A program made the translations under genes and the position numbers. Source: a virus. From it: a stretch of DNA of 25,300 bases. Below, piece after piece: positions 1-7,868 of this stretch. Location: positions 1 through 25,300 of IMG/VR virus record IMGVR_UViG_3300020469_000241. One strand, given 5' to 3'. Below the pieces are notes generated by a model, which was not told where the DNA came from, did not search any database, and saw only the letters and a list, made by a program, of their open reading frames with translations. Position 1 is the first letter of the stretch. Every line of letters begins with the position of its first letter.

Positions 1-222
1 TGGATCGATTCCAGCAAAAACTGCAGGTGCTCCATCCCATTTAACCGTTACGTCATAGTTCTTACTACTATTACCAGCTAACATATCTCTCATTGCTCTT
101 AAAGCAAAGATTGCTTCTCGCGCTCCTTTTACACCACCGTATATAACACGATCTTCAATGTGTGTCATATGAGTGTTTTTTCCAGAGGTTGCCTCTGAAA
201 GATATGTTTTAAATGATTCCAT
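1..222 (-). CDS. Late virion-associated protein with KxDG nucleotidyltransferase-like motif (N-terminal part)
   Basis: Only the first 74 codons are in the window; the gene runs off the left edge. The N terminus MESFKTYLSEA resembles the T4 capsid-targeting sequence (IPIII begins MKTYQEFIAEA), and L-S-E fits the (I/L)-x-E cleavage rule of the gp21 prohead protease, so the protein may be packaged in the head and trimmed. Around residues 62-68 it reads VKWDGAPAVFAG; KWDG matches motif I (KxDG) of ATP-dependent ligases and RNA-capping-type nucleotidyltransferases, whose Lys is adenylated. It resembles a large conserved protein of marine T4-like phages (I think the DUF6267 group). The ATG overlaps the stop of the gene before it (TAATG), so the two are probably cotranslated from the late promoter at 722-729. 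Seen: the motifs. Inferred: packaging and nucleotidyl transfer. Confidence 0.7.
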   Translation of the reverse strand, partial: MESFKTYLSEATSGKNTHMTHIEDRVIYGGVKGAREAIFALRAMRDMLAGNSSKNYDVTVKWDGAPAVFAGIDP

Positions 223-710
223 TATGGTGCTAACTTGATCTTAACTGCATTTGGTTTAACCTTTAATTCTTTCTTTAAAAATTTTACTAATTGCTTAACA
301 GCATTCTTATATGTAGACTGTGCCTTTGAAATAAATGTATCTTTTTGTAAACCAGAAATTCCTCCAGAAGCGAGTGATGCAACATAATCAAATGCCCAAT
401 TTCCTTTTCCTTTGGGAACGCCCTTATGAGAAAATTGCCAGGGACTTGTATCAATTGCATAGCCTTCTGAAATAAATTGTATTTCTTTAGATTCTATTGA
501 CTCTACAATATCTCCAACAGCCGATGAAGTTTTCCATACACGACCACCGACTTTTTCACATTGTGAAAGCATTTCGCCTTTTGATCCTGTAGCTACTACC
601 TTTCTTTCTTTTACAACTGCATAATGAACTGGCTTATCTGTGCCGATGGCATCTTCTCCAACTTTGATAGTTTTCATTTGTTCGTTTATATAGTCTTTAA
701 AATTTTTCAT
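222..710 (-). CDS. Late protein of unknown function with capsid-targeting-like N terminus (162 aa)
   Basis: I do not recognise the family. The start chosen is the ATG at 710, because it lies just after a T4-type late promoter and gives the N terminus MKNFKDYINEQ, which parallels that of the next gene (MESFKTYLSEA) and T4 internal protein III. I-N-E would be a gp21-type cleavage site. An ATG further upstream would place the promoter inside the gene and is unlikely. The body is lysine-rich and basic toward the C terminus (KFLKKELKVK), as in DNA-contacting internal head proteins. No membrane segment or catalytic motif is seen. It is preceded by the 544-aa gene and overlaps the following ATG. A packaged, cleaved internal protein is the best inference. 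Confidence 0.7.
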   Translation of the reverse strand: MKNFKDYINEQMKTIKVGEDAIGTDKPVHYAVVKERKVVATGSKGEMLSQCEKVGGRVWKTSSAVGDIVESIESKEIQFISEGYAIDTSPWQFSHKGVPKGKGNWAFDYVASLASGGISGLQKDTFISKAQSTYKNAVKQLVKFLKKELKVKPNAVKIKLAP

Positions 711-721
711 AGTAGGGGTTA

Positions 722-729
722 TATTTATA
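722..729 (-). promoter_or_regulatory. T4-type late promoter TATAAATA
   Basis: A perfect TATAAATA on the minus strand lies in the 19-bp gap after the 544-aa gene and 11 nt before the ATG at 710. In T4 this is the -10 element read by the gp55 late sigma factor with gp33 and the gp45 clamp. Initiation about 6 nt downstream would leave a leader of only about 5 nt. It would drive the two genes with capsid-targeting-like N termini. Confidence 0.8.
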
Positions 730-2364
730 TTAATAAATCTTAATGAAGAATCCGTTCTCCTCGCCAATTTTCTTTGCTCCATTAATCATCTTATTCATGA
801 TAGTAGAAATATTCTTATCGTTAGTAACAAAGAAATGCATTAGCTTTAGGCCTTGTATCTTCATACAAAGATTAGCTGCAACATCCATATTTCTTTTCGC
901 ATCTCTGACTAACGCCTCAAACTGGGCTTGTGTTAATGCGTTTCCGTCTTGAACTTTTGAATGTTTAGATACAGTTTGATACATTTTATAAACTTCATTG
1001 ATTCGCTCCGCATCAAATGCAGAGAATAGTTTTGGGCTTCTTCCAAAATAGTTAATACTTTTAATACGCTCATCACCAAACTCTTCCATTACACGATCAA
1101 GAACATCAACCGGAATCTTACCTAAACGACCACCGGAAGGTGTGCCATCAGAGGTGATTTCAGTCTGAGCTGTCGTATATTTATGAGGAAATCCTCTCAC
1201 TTGTAAACTGATTTGCTTTGATGTATCGGTATTCTTAAATGTAAATAAGCCAATTTCTTTACCTTCAGCGCTTATATTACAATTAAACTTGGCAATTTGA
1301 ATATTGTATGCAGCTTTCTTGGCTTTACCTGGTTCGTTTGTAAAATCTACAGATGGTTTATCGGTGACTAATTGCTTAAGGGATATAGGATATAGTTGCT
1401 TCTTTTTATAATAATCATACATCTTATTATTAAACATAGACGTTAGTCCGTCTTTAACTTCGTAATTGTCAATACAAAATTGCAGATCTTTAATTATTTG
1501 TGTTTTCTTGCTTTTATCAATAAGAAAGATGTCGGCTGGATTCCACGAATCTTTTGCAATTTTTACCTTCTTTGTAAATTCACTGATTGCAGTAGCGAAT
1601 GCAGACTTATCAGTTGCATCGTGCAATATATCAAAGCGATTAAGATTACCCGCAATCTTAACAACTGCTGGTTTAGTCGATTGAAATGTTTGGTTCCACG
1701 CAATAAACGCATCCGGATTATCAATAAATATTTTTTGGCCAGTATCTTTTGGTGTTTTAATATCTTTTATTAAAGACATCACCGTAGCAAGTTCTCCAGC
1801 ATCTGCTAACTTTTTGCCTAATGCATTTCGTGATCCACCTCCCATTCCAGAAAATGGAGCTTTATCTATATCGTTAAATCGAAATGATACTTTTCCTTCT
1901 AGAACTTCCATTATTAATTTTTCTCTTTTACTTCCATCATAGGTTGAAGTAATTTTAGCTGCTTTAAATGCAGGTGAATCTGAATTAACTTCTAAAACCT
2001 CTCTAAATCTACTCGAGTTCATTCCTGCTTTTTGTAGCGCATCTTCAGCATTGCGAACATCAGAGCTGCTGCGATACGTAAGTTCAATCGTGCCATAAGC
2101 CTCGCGCACATCATATGGCTTTAAATTCCCTGAATTTAGTGTTTCGGCAGTAAAAACTGCAGCGAACTGATTATTTGGATATAGAATTGATTTGTATTTC
2201 GAATAATCAGTTTGTGCCCTTTCTAAATTGAAAATATCCTTTGTCTTTTTCAATTTATAAGATTTGCCATCAGACATTTTTATCTTTTCACCAGCATTGA
2301 TCTTCGCAACAATAGCTACGATATACTTTGTTTTATCCAGATCTGGTAATTTAAATATAGCCAT
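730..2364 (-). CDS. Conserved late protein of unknown function (544 aa)
   Basis: Family not recognised. It is soluble-looking, with no signal peptide or membrane helix, and lysine-rich. A Gly-rich loop, FSGMGGGSRNALGK, lies near residues 170-185. That is not a canonical Walker A, but could bind phosphate or nucleotide. Unlike the two genes after it, its N terminus (MAIFKLPDLDKTK) does not look like a capsid-targeting sequence. It starts 1 nt after the stop of the 106-aa gene, so it should be transcribed from the late promoter at 2708-2715. Its place with proteins that may be packaged suggests a virion or head-assembly role, which is inference only. Confidence 0.75.
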   Translation of the reverse strand: MAIFKLPDLDKTKYIVAIVAKINAGEKIKMSDGKSYKLKKTKDIFNLERAQTDYSKYKSILYPNNQFAAVFTAETLNSGNLKPYDVREAYGTIELTYRSSSDVRNAEDALQKAGMNSSRFREVLEVNSDSPAFKAAKITSTYDGSKREKLIMEVLEGKVSFRFNDIDKAPFSGMGGGSRNALGKKLADAGELATVMSLIKDIKTPKDTGQKIFIDNPDAFIAWNQTFQSTKPAVVKIAGNLNRFDILHDATDKSAFATAISEFTKKVKIAKDSWNPADIFLIDKSKKTQIIKDLQFCIDNYEVKDGLTSMFNNKMYDYYKKKQLYPISLKQLVTDKPSVDFTNEPGKAKKAAYNIQIAKFNCNISAEGKEIGLFTFKNTDTSKQISLQVRGFPHKYTTAQTEITSDGTPSGGRLGKIPVDVLDRVMEEFGDERIKSINYFGRSPKLFSAFDAERINEVYKMYQTVSKHSKVQDGNALTQAQFEALVRDAKRNMDVAANLCMKIQGLKLMHFFVTNDKNISTIMNKMINGAKKIGEENGFFIKIY

Positions 2365-2365
2365 T

Positions 2366-2686
2366 TTACGTCAAGTCAGTAACTGATTTACCTTTTGCCC
2401 AAAACTTACACGACCAATAACGTGCCTTATATTTTGGGCCTGGGTCAGTATCACACTGATGACGAGCTCGAAAGCTTTTGCGTCTGGCTGGGTCGTCTCG
2501 TTTGATTTCCATATTTGGATCACCAAACCCTAGACGAATAACATTACCTTTTTCGTTATTTACGTAGACGTAGAATTTCTTCTTACCGTCGTTCCCACGA
2601 AAAGGTTTGTTAAGAGTAACTTTTTTACCCTTGTATTCGCTCTCTTCAAAAAGAAGAGAATCACTGAAGTTAAGCATAATTCCCAT
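2366..2686 (-). CDS. Small conserved late protein of marine T4-like phages (106 aa)
   Basis: Short basic protein with a compact conserved core: KKKFYVYVNNEKGNV, then FGDPNMEIKRDDPARRKSF, then RARHQC and a KARYWSCKFW end. I recall this pattern from T4-like cyanophage and other marine phage genomes, where it is annotated as hypothetical or virion-associated. Cys and His residues (HQC, SCKFW) could bind a metal. Two starts are possible. The ATG at 2686 has no Shine-Dalgarno. The ATG at 2677 is preceded by GGGA and gives MLNFSDSLLFEES, which resembles a capsid-targeting peptide with an L-F-E cleavage motif. First gene of a late unit: a TATAAATA lies 21 nt before the longer start. Confidence 0.75.
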   Translation of the reverse strand: MGIMLNFSDSLLFEESEYKGKKVTLNKPFRGNDGKKKFYVYVNNEKGNVIRLGFGDPNMEIKRDDPARRKSFRARHQCDTDPGPKYKARYWSCKFWAKGKSVTDLT

Positions 2687-2707
2687 TGTGTGTAATATAT
2701 TCTATTC

Positions 2708-2715
2708 TATTTATA
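2708..2715 (-). promoter_or_regulatory. T4-type late promoter TATAAATA
   Basis: Perfect minus-strand TATAAATA in the gap between the metallopeptidase stop (2728) and the 106-aa gene. It marks the switch from the early replication operon (UvsX, gp41) to late genes. Predicted leader of about 15 nt. Confidence 0.8.
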
Positions 2716-2727
2716 ATATATTACGTT

Positions 2728-3198
2728 TTAATGCTTTATCCATTTACAATTTTTCCAACGGCTTTGCTCAACCCATCGATAAAATATTCCTCGCTCTCTT
2801 CCATGAGCCTCAATCTCCCAAGGGTGATCATAGTAATTAACCTTTTCTGAATCAATTACTTTACCTTTCCACTTGCATAATATGTGATGATTAGTATCTT
2901 TGAGTTCACCACGAGCATATTGCTTTACATGTACCATTTCGTGTGCAACAGTTTCAAGCATATCTTGTTTTTCTTGTGCTGAATCAATTCTTACTGTAAA
3001 CTGACGAGGACGATAGCGACTATCTTCCCATGTACAATCTCCTGCTACCTCTTCTTTTTCTTTTAAATTGTTAATTAACTTAATATCAATTTCAACCTTT
3101 GAAAGAAGTCTTGGAGCTAAATGTTGAAGAGCATATTGAGCAATGTCTTCGGCCATTTCTCGTTTTGATTTACATGAACCTGTTGCTGTAATAAACAT
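2728..3198 (-). CDS. Zinc metallopeptidase-like protein, HExxH type (156 aa)
   Basis: Residues 86-90 read HEMVH inside VAHEMVHVKQYARGE, the HExxH zinc site of zincin or SprT/WLM-like peptidases, where the two His bind zinc and Glu activates water. A downstream acidic motif, PWEIEAHGRE (about residues 125-134), has the form expected for the third ligand (Glu) and is often seen in phage proteins of this type. The C terminus is basic and Trp-rich. The substrate is unknown. The start ATG overlaps the gp41 stop by one base (TAATG), so the two should be translationally coupled, which suggests action during early replication rather than in the virion. No signal peptide, so cytoplasmic. A role in clearing DNA-bound proteins, as for SprT-family enzymes, is possible but inferred. 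Confidence 0.75.
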   Translation of the reverse strand: MFITATGSCKSKREMAEDIAQYALQHLAPRLLSKVEIDIKLINNLKEKEEVAGDCTWEDSRYRPRQFTVRIDSAQEKQDMLETVAHEMVHVKQYARGELKDTNHHILCKWKGKVIDSEKVNYYDHPWEIEAHGRERGIFYRWVEQSRWKNCKWIKH

Positions 3199-4565
3199 TA
3201 TATTTTAAATGCTGAGAAGTCAGCGCTTTGTGTTGGAGATGGTGATGGAGATGAAGTGCCTACTGCTGATAAAGTTTGTGCAGAATCTTCTACATCGTAC
3301 AATCGCATTTTAGATCTATCAATGCCTATACAAAATCTTTTGTTTTGCGTAGGATCATTATACCTATTCTTTAATTGTTTTACCATAAGTTGATTCATAC
3401 TTTCAAGTTGCTCGGTAGAAATAAGAGCAAGCATTAAATCTGCTGTGGCTGGAAGACCAAATGATTCTGAGGTATCAGTGATTTCAACATCAGAATTGCC
3501 AAAACCAGTACGAGTAACTTGAGTAGCTGACCATATGGGCACATTATATTCAACAGCAAGTCCACGTATTTCTTCAGCAATTGCTTTGATAAGCGAGTAT
3601 GTATTGATCGATCCACCTAAACCTTTTACTCTTGAACTTGCACATATATTGAGATAGTCAATGTATATGACTTCGGGAACAAACTTTTTCTTCATCTTCA
3701 GCTCATTAAGCAATGAACGAAAGTGGCCAACATGAGCTACAGCTGTAGGATATTCTTTAATGATTAGTTTACCATGTGTCTTTTGATTAGCAATATGTGC
3801 CTTGTTTATAAATGTGTCCTTACTCAAATCTGTCAGAGTAGCGATATCTACATCGAATAGATTAGCATCAATTCTTTCAGCAATCTTCTCTTCAGCCATT
3901 TCAAGGGTAATGTAAAGAACATTGCGACCTTGTGATAGAGCATCTGCAGCAAAATGACACATTGCTAAACTTTTACCTACACCTGTACCTGCAAGAATAA
4001 TATTCAATGACTTTCTTGGTACACCACCTTTAGTGATAGTATTTAAAAGTTCAATATTGAATGGGATCTTATCTTCTTTTAGATGATAGAAGTCATAGCG
4101 TTCTTCAACGTTTTCAAAGTAATCATGACCGACATTGGTATCGAAGGTAACCGACAAGGCCTTTGTCAATATATCTGGGATTGCTCCTTCGGCCTTGTCG
4201 GTATTTCCATCAACAATAGAGATAGATTCCATAAGTGCAAGATATACAGCTCTATCCTTACACCATTTTTCAGTGGACTCTATCAACCAATCCAATTCAA
4301 CATCATTATCATTATTTAGTTCTCTAATTAAAGCGAGAGTATCATTTGCAATAGGACGATTAGTATATTCAGATTCTTTGAACTCGATCTCGAGGATTGC
4401 TGGAGTTGGTAACTTATTGTATTTTGTTACAAACTTCAGGAATATGTCATAGACTGCTTGATGCTGTTTCTCAAAGTATTCCTTCTTAATATGAGGAAGG
4501 GCTTTCCTGAGAAAAACCTCGTTATTCGTCAATGATTTCAGTATTATCGTCTCTATCTCCTGCAT
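3198..4565 (-). CDS. 41: Replicative DNA helicase, T4 gp41-like
   Basis: Hexameric DnaB-family 5'-3' helicase that unwinds the phage fork and works with primase. The N-terminal domain (MQEIETIILKSLTNNEVF, then EYFEKQHQAVYDIF) matches the gp41 helical domain. The RecA-like domain has Walker A GTGVGKS near residue 190, the LYITLEM motif after it, and a Walker B-like EVIYIDYLNI followed by a SATQVTR motif. The length of 455 aa is close to T4 gp41. The C terminus ends in a low-complexity SPSPSPTQS stretch and a short SAFKI tail. It overlaps the preceding small gene by about 44 nt and follows UvsX, as in T4 (uvsX-40-41). Confidence 0.95.
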   Translation of the reverse strand: MQEIETIILKSLTNNEVFLRKALPHIKKEYFEKQHQAVYDIFLKFVTKYNKLPTPAILEIEFKESEYTNRPIANDTLALIRELNNDNDVELDWLIESTEKWCKDRAVYLALMESISIVDGNTDKAEGAIPDILTKALSVTFDTNVGHDYFENVEERYDFYHLKEDKIPFNIELLNTITKGGVPRKSLNIILAGTGVGKSLAMCHFAADALSQGRNVLYITLEMAEEKIAERIDANLFDVDIATLTDLSKDTFINKAHIANQKTHGKLIIKEYPTAVAHVGHFRSLLNELKMKKKFVPEVIYIDYLNICASSRVKGLGGSINTYSLIKAIAEEIRGLAVEYNVPIWSATQVTRTGFGNSDVEITDTSESFGLPATADLMLALISTEQLESMNQLMVKQLKNRYNDPTQNKRFCIGIDRSKMRLYDVEDSAQTLSAVGTSSPSPSPTQSADFSAFKI

Positions 4566-4842
4566 TACCTATTTGTGCTGATTCGTCATCTAATATTTCT
4601 GCTAATATATCTCCTATATAATTTCTAAAGTCGTCGCTTTCTTCAAGCTCTTTCTTCGTGTATGGATCAGGCACTTCTTCAATATAATAGTTAAACGTAA
4701 GTCGAGCCAAATCATTCTCGAGATCTTCTTGGATATTAACTGAACCATATGTATATATTACACCATTATAAGGACTTTGTACAATCTTTAATGAATAAAG
4801 TTCTGAGTCCTTTTTTTCTACAAATACGAATTTATCATCCAT
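4522..4842 (-). CDS. Small conserved acidic protein between UvsX and gp41 (106 aa)
   Basis: No function known. The start is the ATG at 4842, which overlaps the UvsX stop by 8 nt (ATGGATGA). In-frame upstream ATGs lie wholly within uvsX and add a basic stretch untypical of the rest. The core reads SLKIVQSPYNGVIYTYGSVN, then LARLTFNYYIEEVPDP, then DFRNYIGDILAEILDDE. I recall the same pattern from the uvsX-gp41 interval of marine T4-like phages. The acidic C terminus and the tight overlaps with uvsX and gene 41 suggest a partner of the recombination or helicase machinery. It occupies the place of T4 gene 40, but no homology to gp40 is visible. Confidence 0.75.
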   Translation of the reverse strand: MDDKFVFVEKKDSELYSLKIVQSPYNGVIYTYGSVNIQEDLENDLARLTFNYYIEEVPDPYTKKELEESDDFRNYIGDILAEILDDESAQIGNAGDRDDNTEIIDE

Positions 4843-5881
4843 TGATTTCATCTTCATCTCCGAGGATAGAACGATAAGCAACCTTATATTTCTCCTCAAC
4901 TTGAGCTTTAAAGTCTGTATTGGTAAAGACATTATCCCAGAATTCTTTCTTGAGAGTATCTTTCATACGAACATTTCCCGATAATTCTTCTCCAGTGGCA
5001 GGATTCTTTGCCATATACCAACCATTTTTTGGTTTGACAACGTGACCTGTTTCAAGAGCAACTTCGGTGAGTCCTGACCATTTTTCGATGCCGCCTTCCC
5101 ATGTGACAGAGATAGGAATCTTTGACTTTTCTTTTACAAATCTTGATTTCTCAACATTGATAACAAAGTCATAACCAACGATCTCGGTACCAGTCTTTTC
5201 TTGACGACGACCGATGATCCATACATTGTCAGCAGAATACATGACACCTGTGCCACCACTTACGACAGCTTTAGGGAACATACCTTGTTCCATGTACGTA
5301 TGGTTGACAGCAAGAAGAGGAATATCTTTGAGTGTCAGCATTGGTGTAATCATGCGGAATAGACCTTTCAGAGCTTTGGCTCGAGTCATATCTGCAACTG
5401 ACTTCATATTCTCGGCATCTTCAACTTCTTTCTTAGAAGCAATGTTTCCAACTGAGTCAATGATAACAATTACTTTATCTTTACGATCGATTTCATTCAA
5501 TTGATGAACAAGATCAAACTTAAGTTCTTCAATGTTTGTAACAGGTGTATGAAGTACACGACTTGTATCTACATCAAATGCTTCAAAGTATGACTGAGGA
5601 GAGCCAAACTCTGAGTCATAAAAGAGTAGTATTGCATCTTCATGTTTCTTTAAATATGCTGCTGCCATAAGCAAAGCAAACGATGTCTTAAAGTGTTTTG
5701 ATGGACCAGCGAGAACAGTGAGACCTGAGGCCAATCCACCGTCGATACTTCCTGATAAAGCGACATTTACCATGGATACTGGCGTAGAAGTAAGCTCCTT
5801 TTCGCCGAATAGTTTGGAGTCTGATAACACATCTGTGCCAGTGACTCGACTTGATTTCTTTAGTTTTTCTAATAGTGACAT
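4835..5881 (-). CDS. uvsX: UvsX RecA-like recombinase
   Basis: Strand-exchange protein for phage recombination-dependent replication and repair. Walker A is GPSKHFKTS near residues 58-66, in the same form as T4 UvsX (GPSKSFKS). Walker B is VIVIIDSVGNI near residue 140. Other RecA/UvsX features are LLFYDSEFGSP, LAVNHTY and VVSGGTGVMYSADNVWII. The length (348 aa) is slightly less than T4 UvsX (about 390), and the C-terminal acidic DEDEING tail is kept. First gene of the replication segment leading to gp41, with its own sigma70-like promoter and a leader of about 18 nt without an obvious Shine-Dalgarno. Confidence 0.95.
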   Translation of the reverse strand: MSLLEKLKKSSRVTGTDVLSDSKLFGEKELTSTPVSMVNVALSGSIDGGLASGLTVLAGPSKHFKTSFALLMAAAYLKKHEDAILLFYDSEFGSPQSYFEAFDVDTSRVLHTPVTNIEELKFDLVHQLNEIDRKDKVIVIIDSVGNIASKKEVEDAENMKSVADMTRAKALKGLFRMITPMLTLKDIPLLAVNHTYMEQGMFPKAVVSGGTGVMYSADNVWIIGRRQEKTGTEIVGYDFVINVEKSRFVKEKSKIPISVTWEGGIEKWSGLTEVALETGHVVKPKNGWYMAKNPATGEELSGNVRMKDTLKKEFWDNVFTNTDFKAQVEEKYKVAYRSILGDEDEING

Positions 5882-5905
5882 ATTGTTGTTTGATTAATAG
5901 ATATA

Positions 5906-5934
5906 ATTATACAGTGTTTATAAGCAAATGTAAA
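5906..5934 (-). promoter_or_regulatory. Sigma70-like early promoter for uvsX (TTTACA-17-TATAAT)
   Basis: Minus strand: -35 TTTACA at 5934-5929, 17-bp spacer, -10 TATAAT at 5911-5906. Unlike most of its siblings it leaves an 18-nt leader before the ATG. The spacer holds TTTGCTTA, which resembles a T4 MotA box, but its distance to the -10 is about 9 bp, shorter than usual for MotA. Confidence 0.8.
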
Positions 5935-5940
5935 GCTTTT

Positions 5941-6972
5941 TTACGCAAAGAATGAGTCTAGATTGCTGGTCTCCTGGGGCTCTGTCCAGTCTCTGCCCTG
6001 CCAATGGGGATATGATGCCCTTGACAGGTGGACTGACTGAGGCTTCTCCATAACATCAAAACTGAGCTCTCCAGAGCCATTTTTCAGCTGGTCGGTCCAC
6101 ATATAGACATTCGCATTCAATTGAAGCTGAGAAATGAACGCTTCTCGAACCTCATTCCGCTCATCCCAGGACCCAAAGAATGGCGTTCCCTTATACCAGC
6201 CAGTCTTAGGAACCTTACGAGATTCATTCTCGATCGGGAGAGGTTCGTAAGCAAGTGTCTTGGCCTGATATTTACGAGAGATTCGGTTTAATTCTCTAGC
6301 ATATCGATCAGCTAATTTCTTCGCCTCAAGGATAGGATCATCGAACCGACACAGGTGATGGCGTATATCAATATTGCCAAAGTAGGTTTCAATGATATTG
6401 TACTCTGAGGCACTAGGAATAAATGTTTCGAATCCCTTCTTGATAGATCCATGCAATGTCGAGAATGGGCGAGATACGTTCTCCCAACGAGGACGATACA
6501 TACAAATAGCATGACTATCTCCTATAGAAATATTAGGATATCTCTTTATCTTGTTTGGGTCAATAGTCACTGCTCGATACTGTAAAGCCTTGAGTCCTTC
6601 CCAATCGACATCGTCCCATTTCCAAGCAGCCTTTCGCAATCTATCTTGGAACATTCCTGCATAATCAGGGAAATCAACCATCAAAGAATTGACTGGTCCT
6701 TTGAATCGAGAAAGAGCAACAAGGAACTCTCTATTTTTATATGCCTGTATTCCACCGAATAGATTTAGGTTACCACTCCAATCGCTGCCATGATAGAATG
6801 CAAGTGCATCATATCCTGAATAATCGGTAATCTTATTTGACACCAAATTGATATCAGTTTTATTTCCAGCTTCTCTGATTTGATCAGCATATATGATAGC
6901 CTGTGCGGCTTTGTGAGAAACAATCTTATTTGAGATTGGTCCTAAACCAGTTAACAGTACTTTACTTTTCAT
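5941..6972 (-). CDS. SGNH/GDSL-like hydrolase or acyltransferase in the putative hmC-modification cassette
   Basis: The C-terminal two thirds carry SGNH-fold signatures: block I ISIGDSHAICM (residues 148-158; Ser153 would be the nucleophile), block III YFGNIDIRHHL (197-207, matching the GxxDxRxH form common in bacterial SGNH proteins), and a block-V-like QSVHLS with His315. The N-terminal ~140 residues form a separate domain (KVLLTGLGPIS, LAFYHGSDWSGNLNLFGG) that I do not recognise. Such proteins hydrolyse or transfer acyl groups. No signal peptide, so it would act in the cytoplasm. It overlaps the PLP gene by 11 nt and ends 60 nt before UvsX, at the locus where T4 has beta-glucosyltransferase. 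I infer a late step in base hypermodification. The SGNH call is moderate. Confidence 0.6.
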   Translation of the reverse strand: MKSKVLLTGLGPISNKIVSHKAAQAIIYADQIREAGNKTDINLVSNKITDYSGYDALAFYHGSDWSGNLNLFGGIQAYKNREFLVALSRFKGPVNSLMVDFPDYAGMFQDRLRKAAWKWDDVDWEGLKALQYRAVTIDPNKIKRYPNISIGDSHAICMYRPRWENVSRPFSTLHGSIKKGFETFIPSASEYNIIETYFGNIDIRHHLCRFDDPILEAKKLADRYARELNRISRKYQAKTLAYEPLPIENESRKVPKTGWYKGTPFFGSWDERNEVREAFISQLQLNANVYMWTDQLKNGSGELSFDVMEKPQSVHLSRASYPHWQGRDWTEPQETSNLDSFFA

Positions 6973-7858
6973 CTTTCTTCCACTTTCTGTATGAGTCTAT
7001 TCTTTCGTATATTGATTCGTCGTTTAATGTTGGGTTAGTGCCAACGTTCCAAAATAAAATGTCGCGATCTGCGTTTTTAGGTATTGATGCCCAAGCTTTC
7101 GCGTCGTATGTTGCTACAGATGGGAATGGCGGTAAACCTTCTTTAATCGGTGTAGTGAATGGCAGTGCATGAGATATGATTCTATCGTGGCCAATCTCAC
7201 CACTTTTCATGTTACGCGATACTGCCACACAGTGAAACTTAGCATTTGGCCATGCTATCTGCAATGACCTATGTAACACACCTGTTGAAATGACGGTCCA
7301 TACTTCCTCTGGTTCCTTGATCTGAGATGCAGCCTTTACAAATCCTGCTGTCACAAGTTCATGTTTTAAACCAAGTGGAATAAAATAAGCATCATCATTC
7401 TCATCTGCCCATCGTTTAGCGATTGCATTTAGATTGGGCATAGCAGCGATACGATGGAATTCATACTCTGCGCCTTGCTCTATGCAACACGCCTGATGAT
7501 GAGATATTTGTTTCGAAGATGGCATAAAGAGTTTAACTTTTTTACCATGCCGCTTTGCCACATCGAGAAGAGAAACTCCTGCGAGGCCAGTGCGAGGCTG
7601 AACATACACGAGAGTATTTTCTTTAATGTTAGATACTAAGCAATCTCCTCCTCGAACTTTACTTCCAACGAGAAGATCATCTCTTACCACTCTCACACCT
7701 TCGTGTACCTTGACGACAGGCTCTGGATTAGGATCTTCCCAATCACCTGCTAAATTGAGATAATACTCTTTGGCCTCATGACGATTAGATACTCCACTGA
7801 AGAGTAAGCTATCAATGTCCTTATTCGAATTGTCTATAACATGTTTATTATGAGCCAT
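6962..7858 (-). CDS. PLP-dependent enzyme, fold type II (ACC deaminase/desulfhydrase-like), probable DNA-base modification
   Basis: The N terminus reads VVRDDLLVGSKVRGG (residues 58-71), matching the KREDLxxGxKxR motif of fold-type II PLP enzymes; Lys67 would form the Schiff base. Later motifs fit: TLVYVQPRTGLAGVSLLDVAKRHG, a Q-A-x-x-x-E-x-G-A-E-Y stretch, and AYFIPLGLKHELVTAGFVKAA like the phosphate-facing region of D-cysteine desulfhydrase and ACC deaminase. About 298 aa is close to family size, slightly short. These enzymes act on alpha-amino acids. PLP enzymes are known partners in phage thymine hypermodification, where they tailor an amino acid already attached to the base. It has its own promoter (TGTACA-17-TATTAT) and overlaps the SGNH-like gene. 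The substrate is inferred. Confidence 0.65.
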   Translation of the reverse strand: MAHNKHVIDNSNKDIDSLLFSGVSNRHEAKEYYLNLAGDWEDPNPEPVVKVHEGVRVVRDDLLVGSKVRGGDCLVSNIKENTLVYVQPRTGLAGVSLLDVAKRHGKKVKLFMPSSKQISHHQACCIEQGAEYEFHRIAAMPNLNAIAKRWADENDDAYFIPLGLKHELVTAGFVKAASQIKEPEEVWTVISTGVLHRSLQIAWPNAKFHCVAVSRNMKSGEIGHDRIISHALPFTTPIKEGLPPFPSVATYDAKAWASIPKNADRDILFWNVGTNPTLNDESIYERIDSYRKWKKDEK

Positions 7859-7868
7859 TATTTAGTAT

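Noticed and set aside
743-952. Plus-strand reading frames throughout the window (for example here and at 14648-15070)
   Set aside because: All lie opposite well-supported minus-strand genes, show no family motif, and lack promoters or Shine-Dalgarno sequences, so they are antisense shadows.
5914-5928. MotA-type middle promoter box in the uvsX promoter (TTTGCTTA)
   Set aside because: Spacing to the -10 is too short, and the -35 TTTACA explains the promoter without it.
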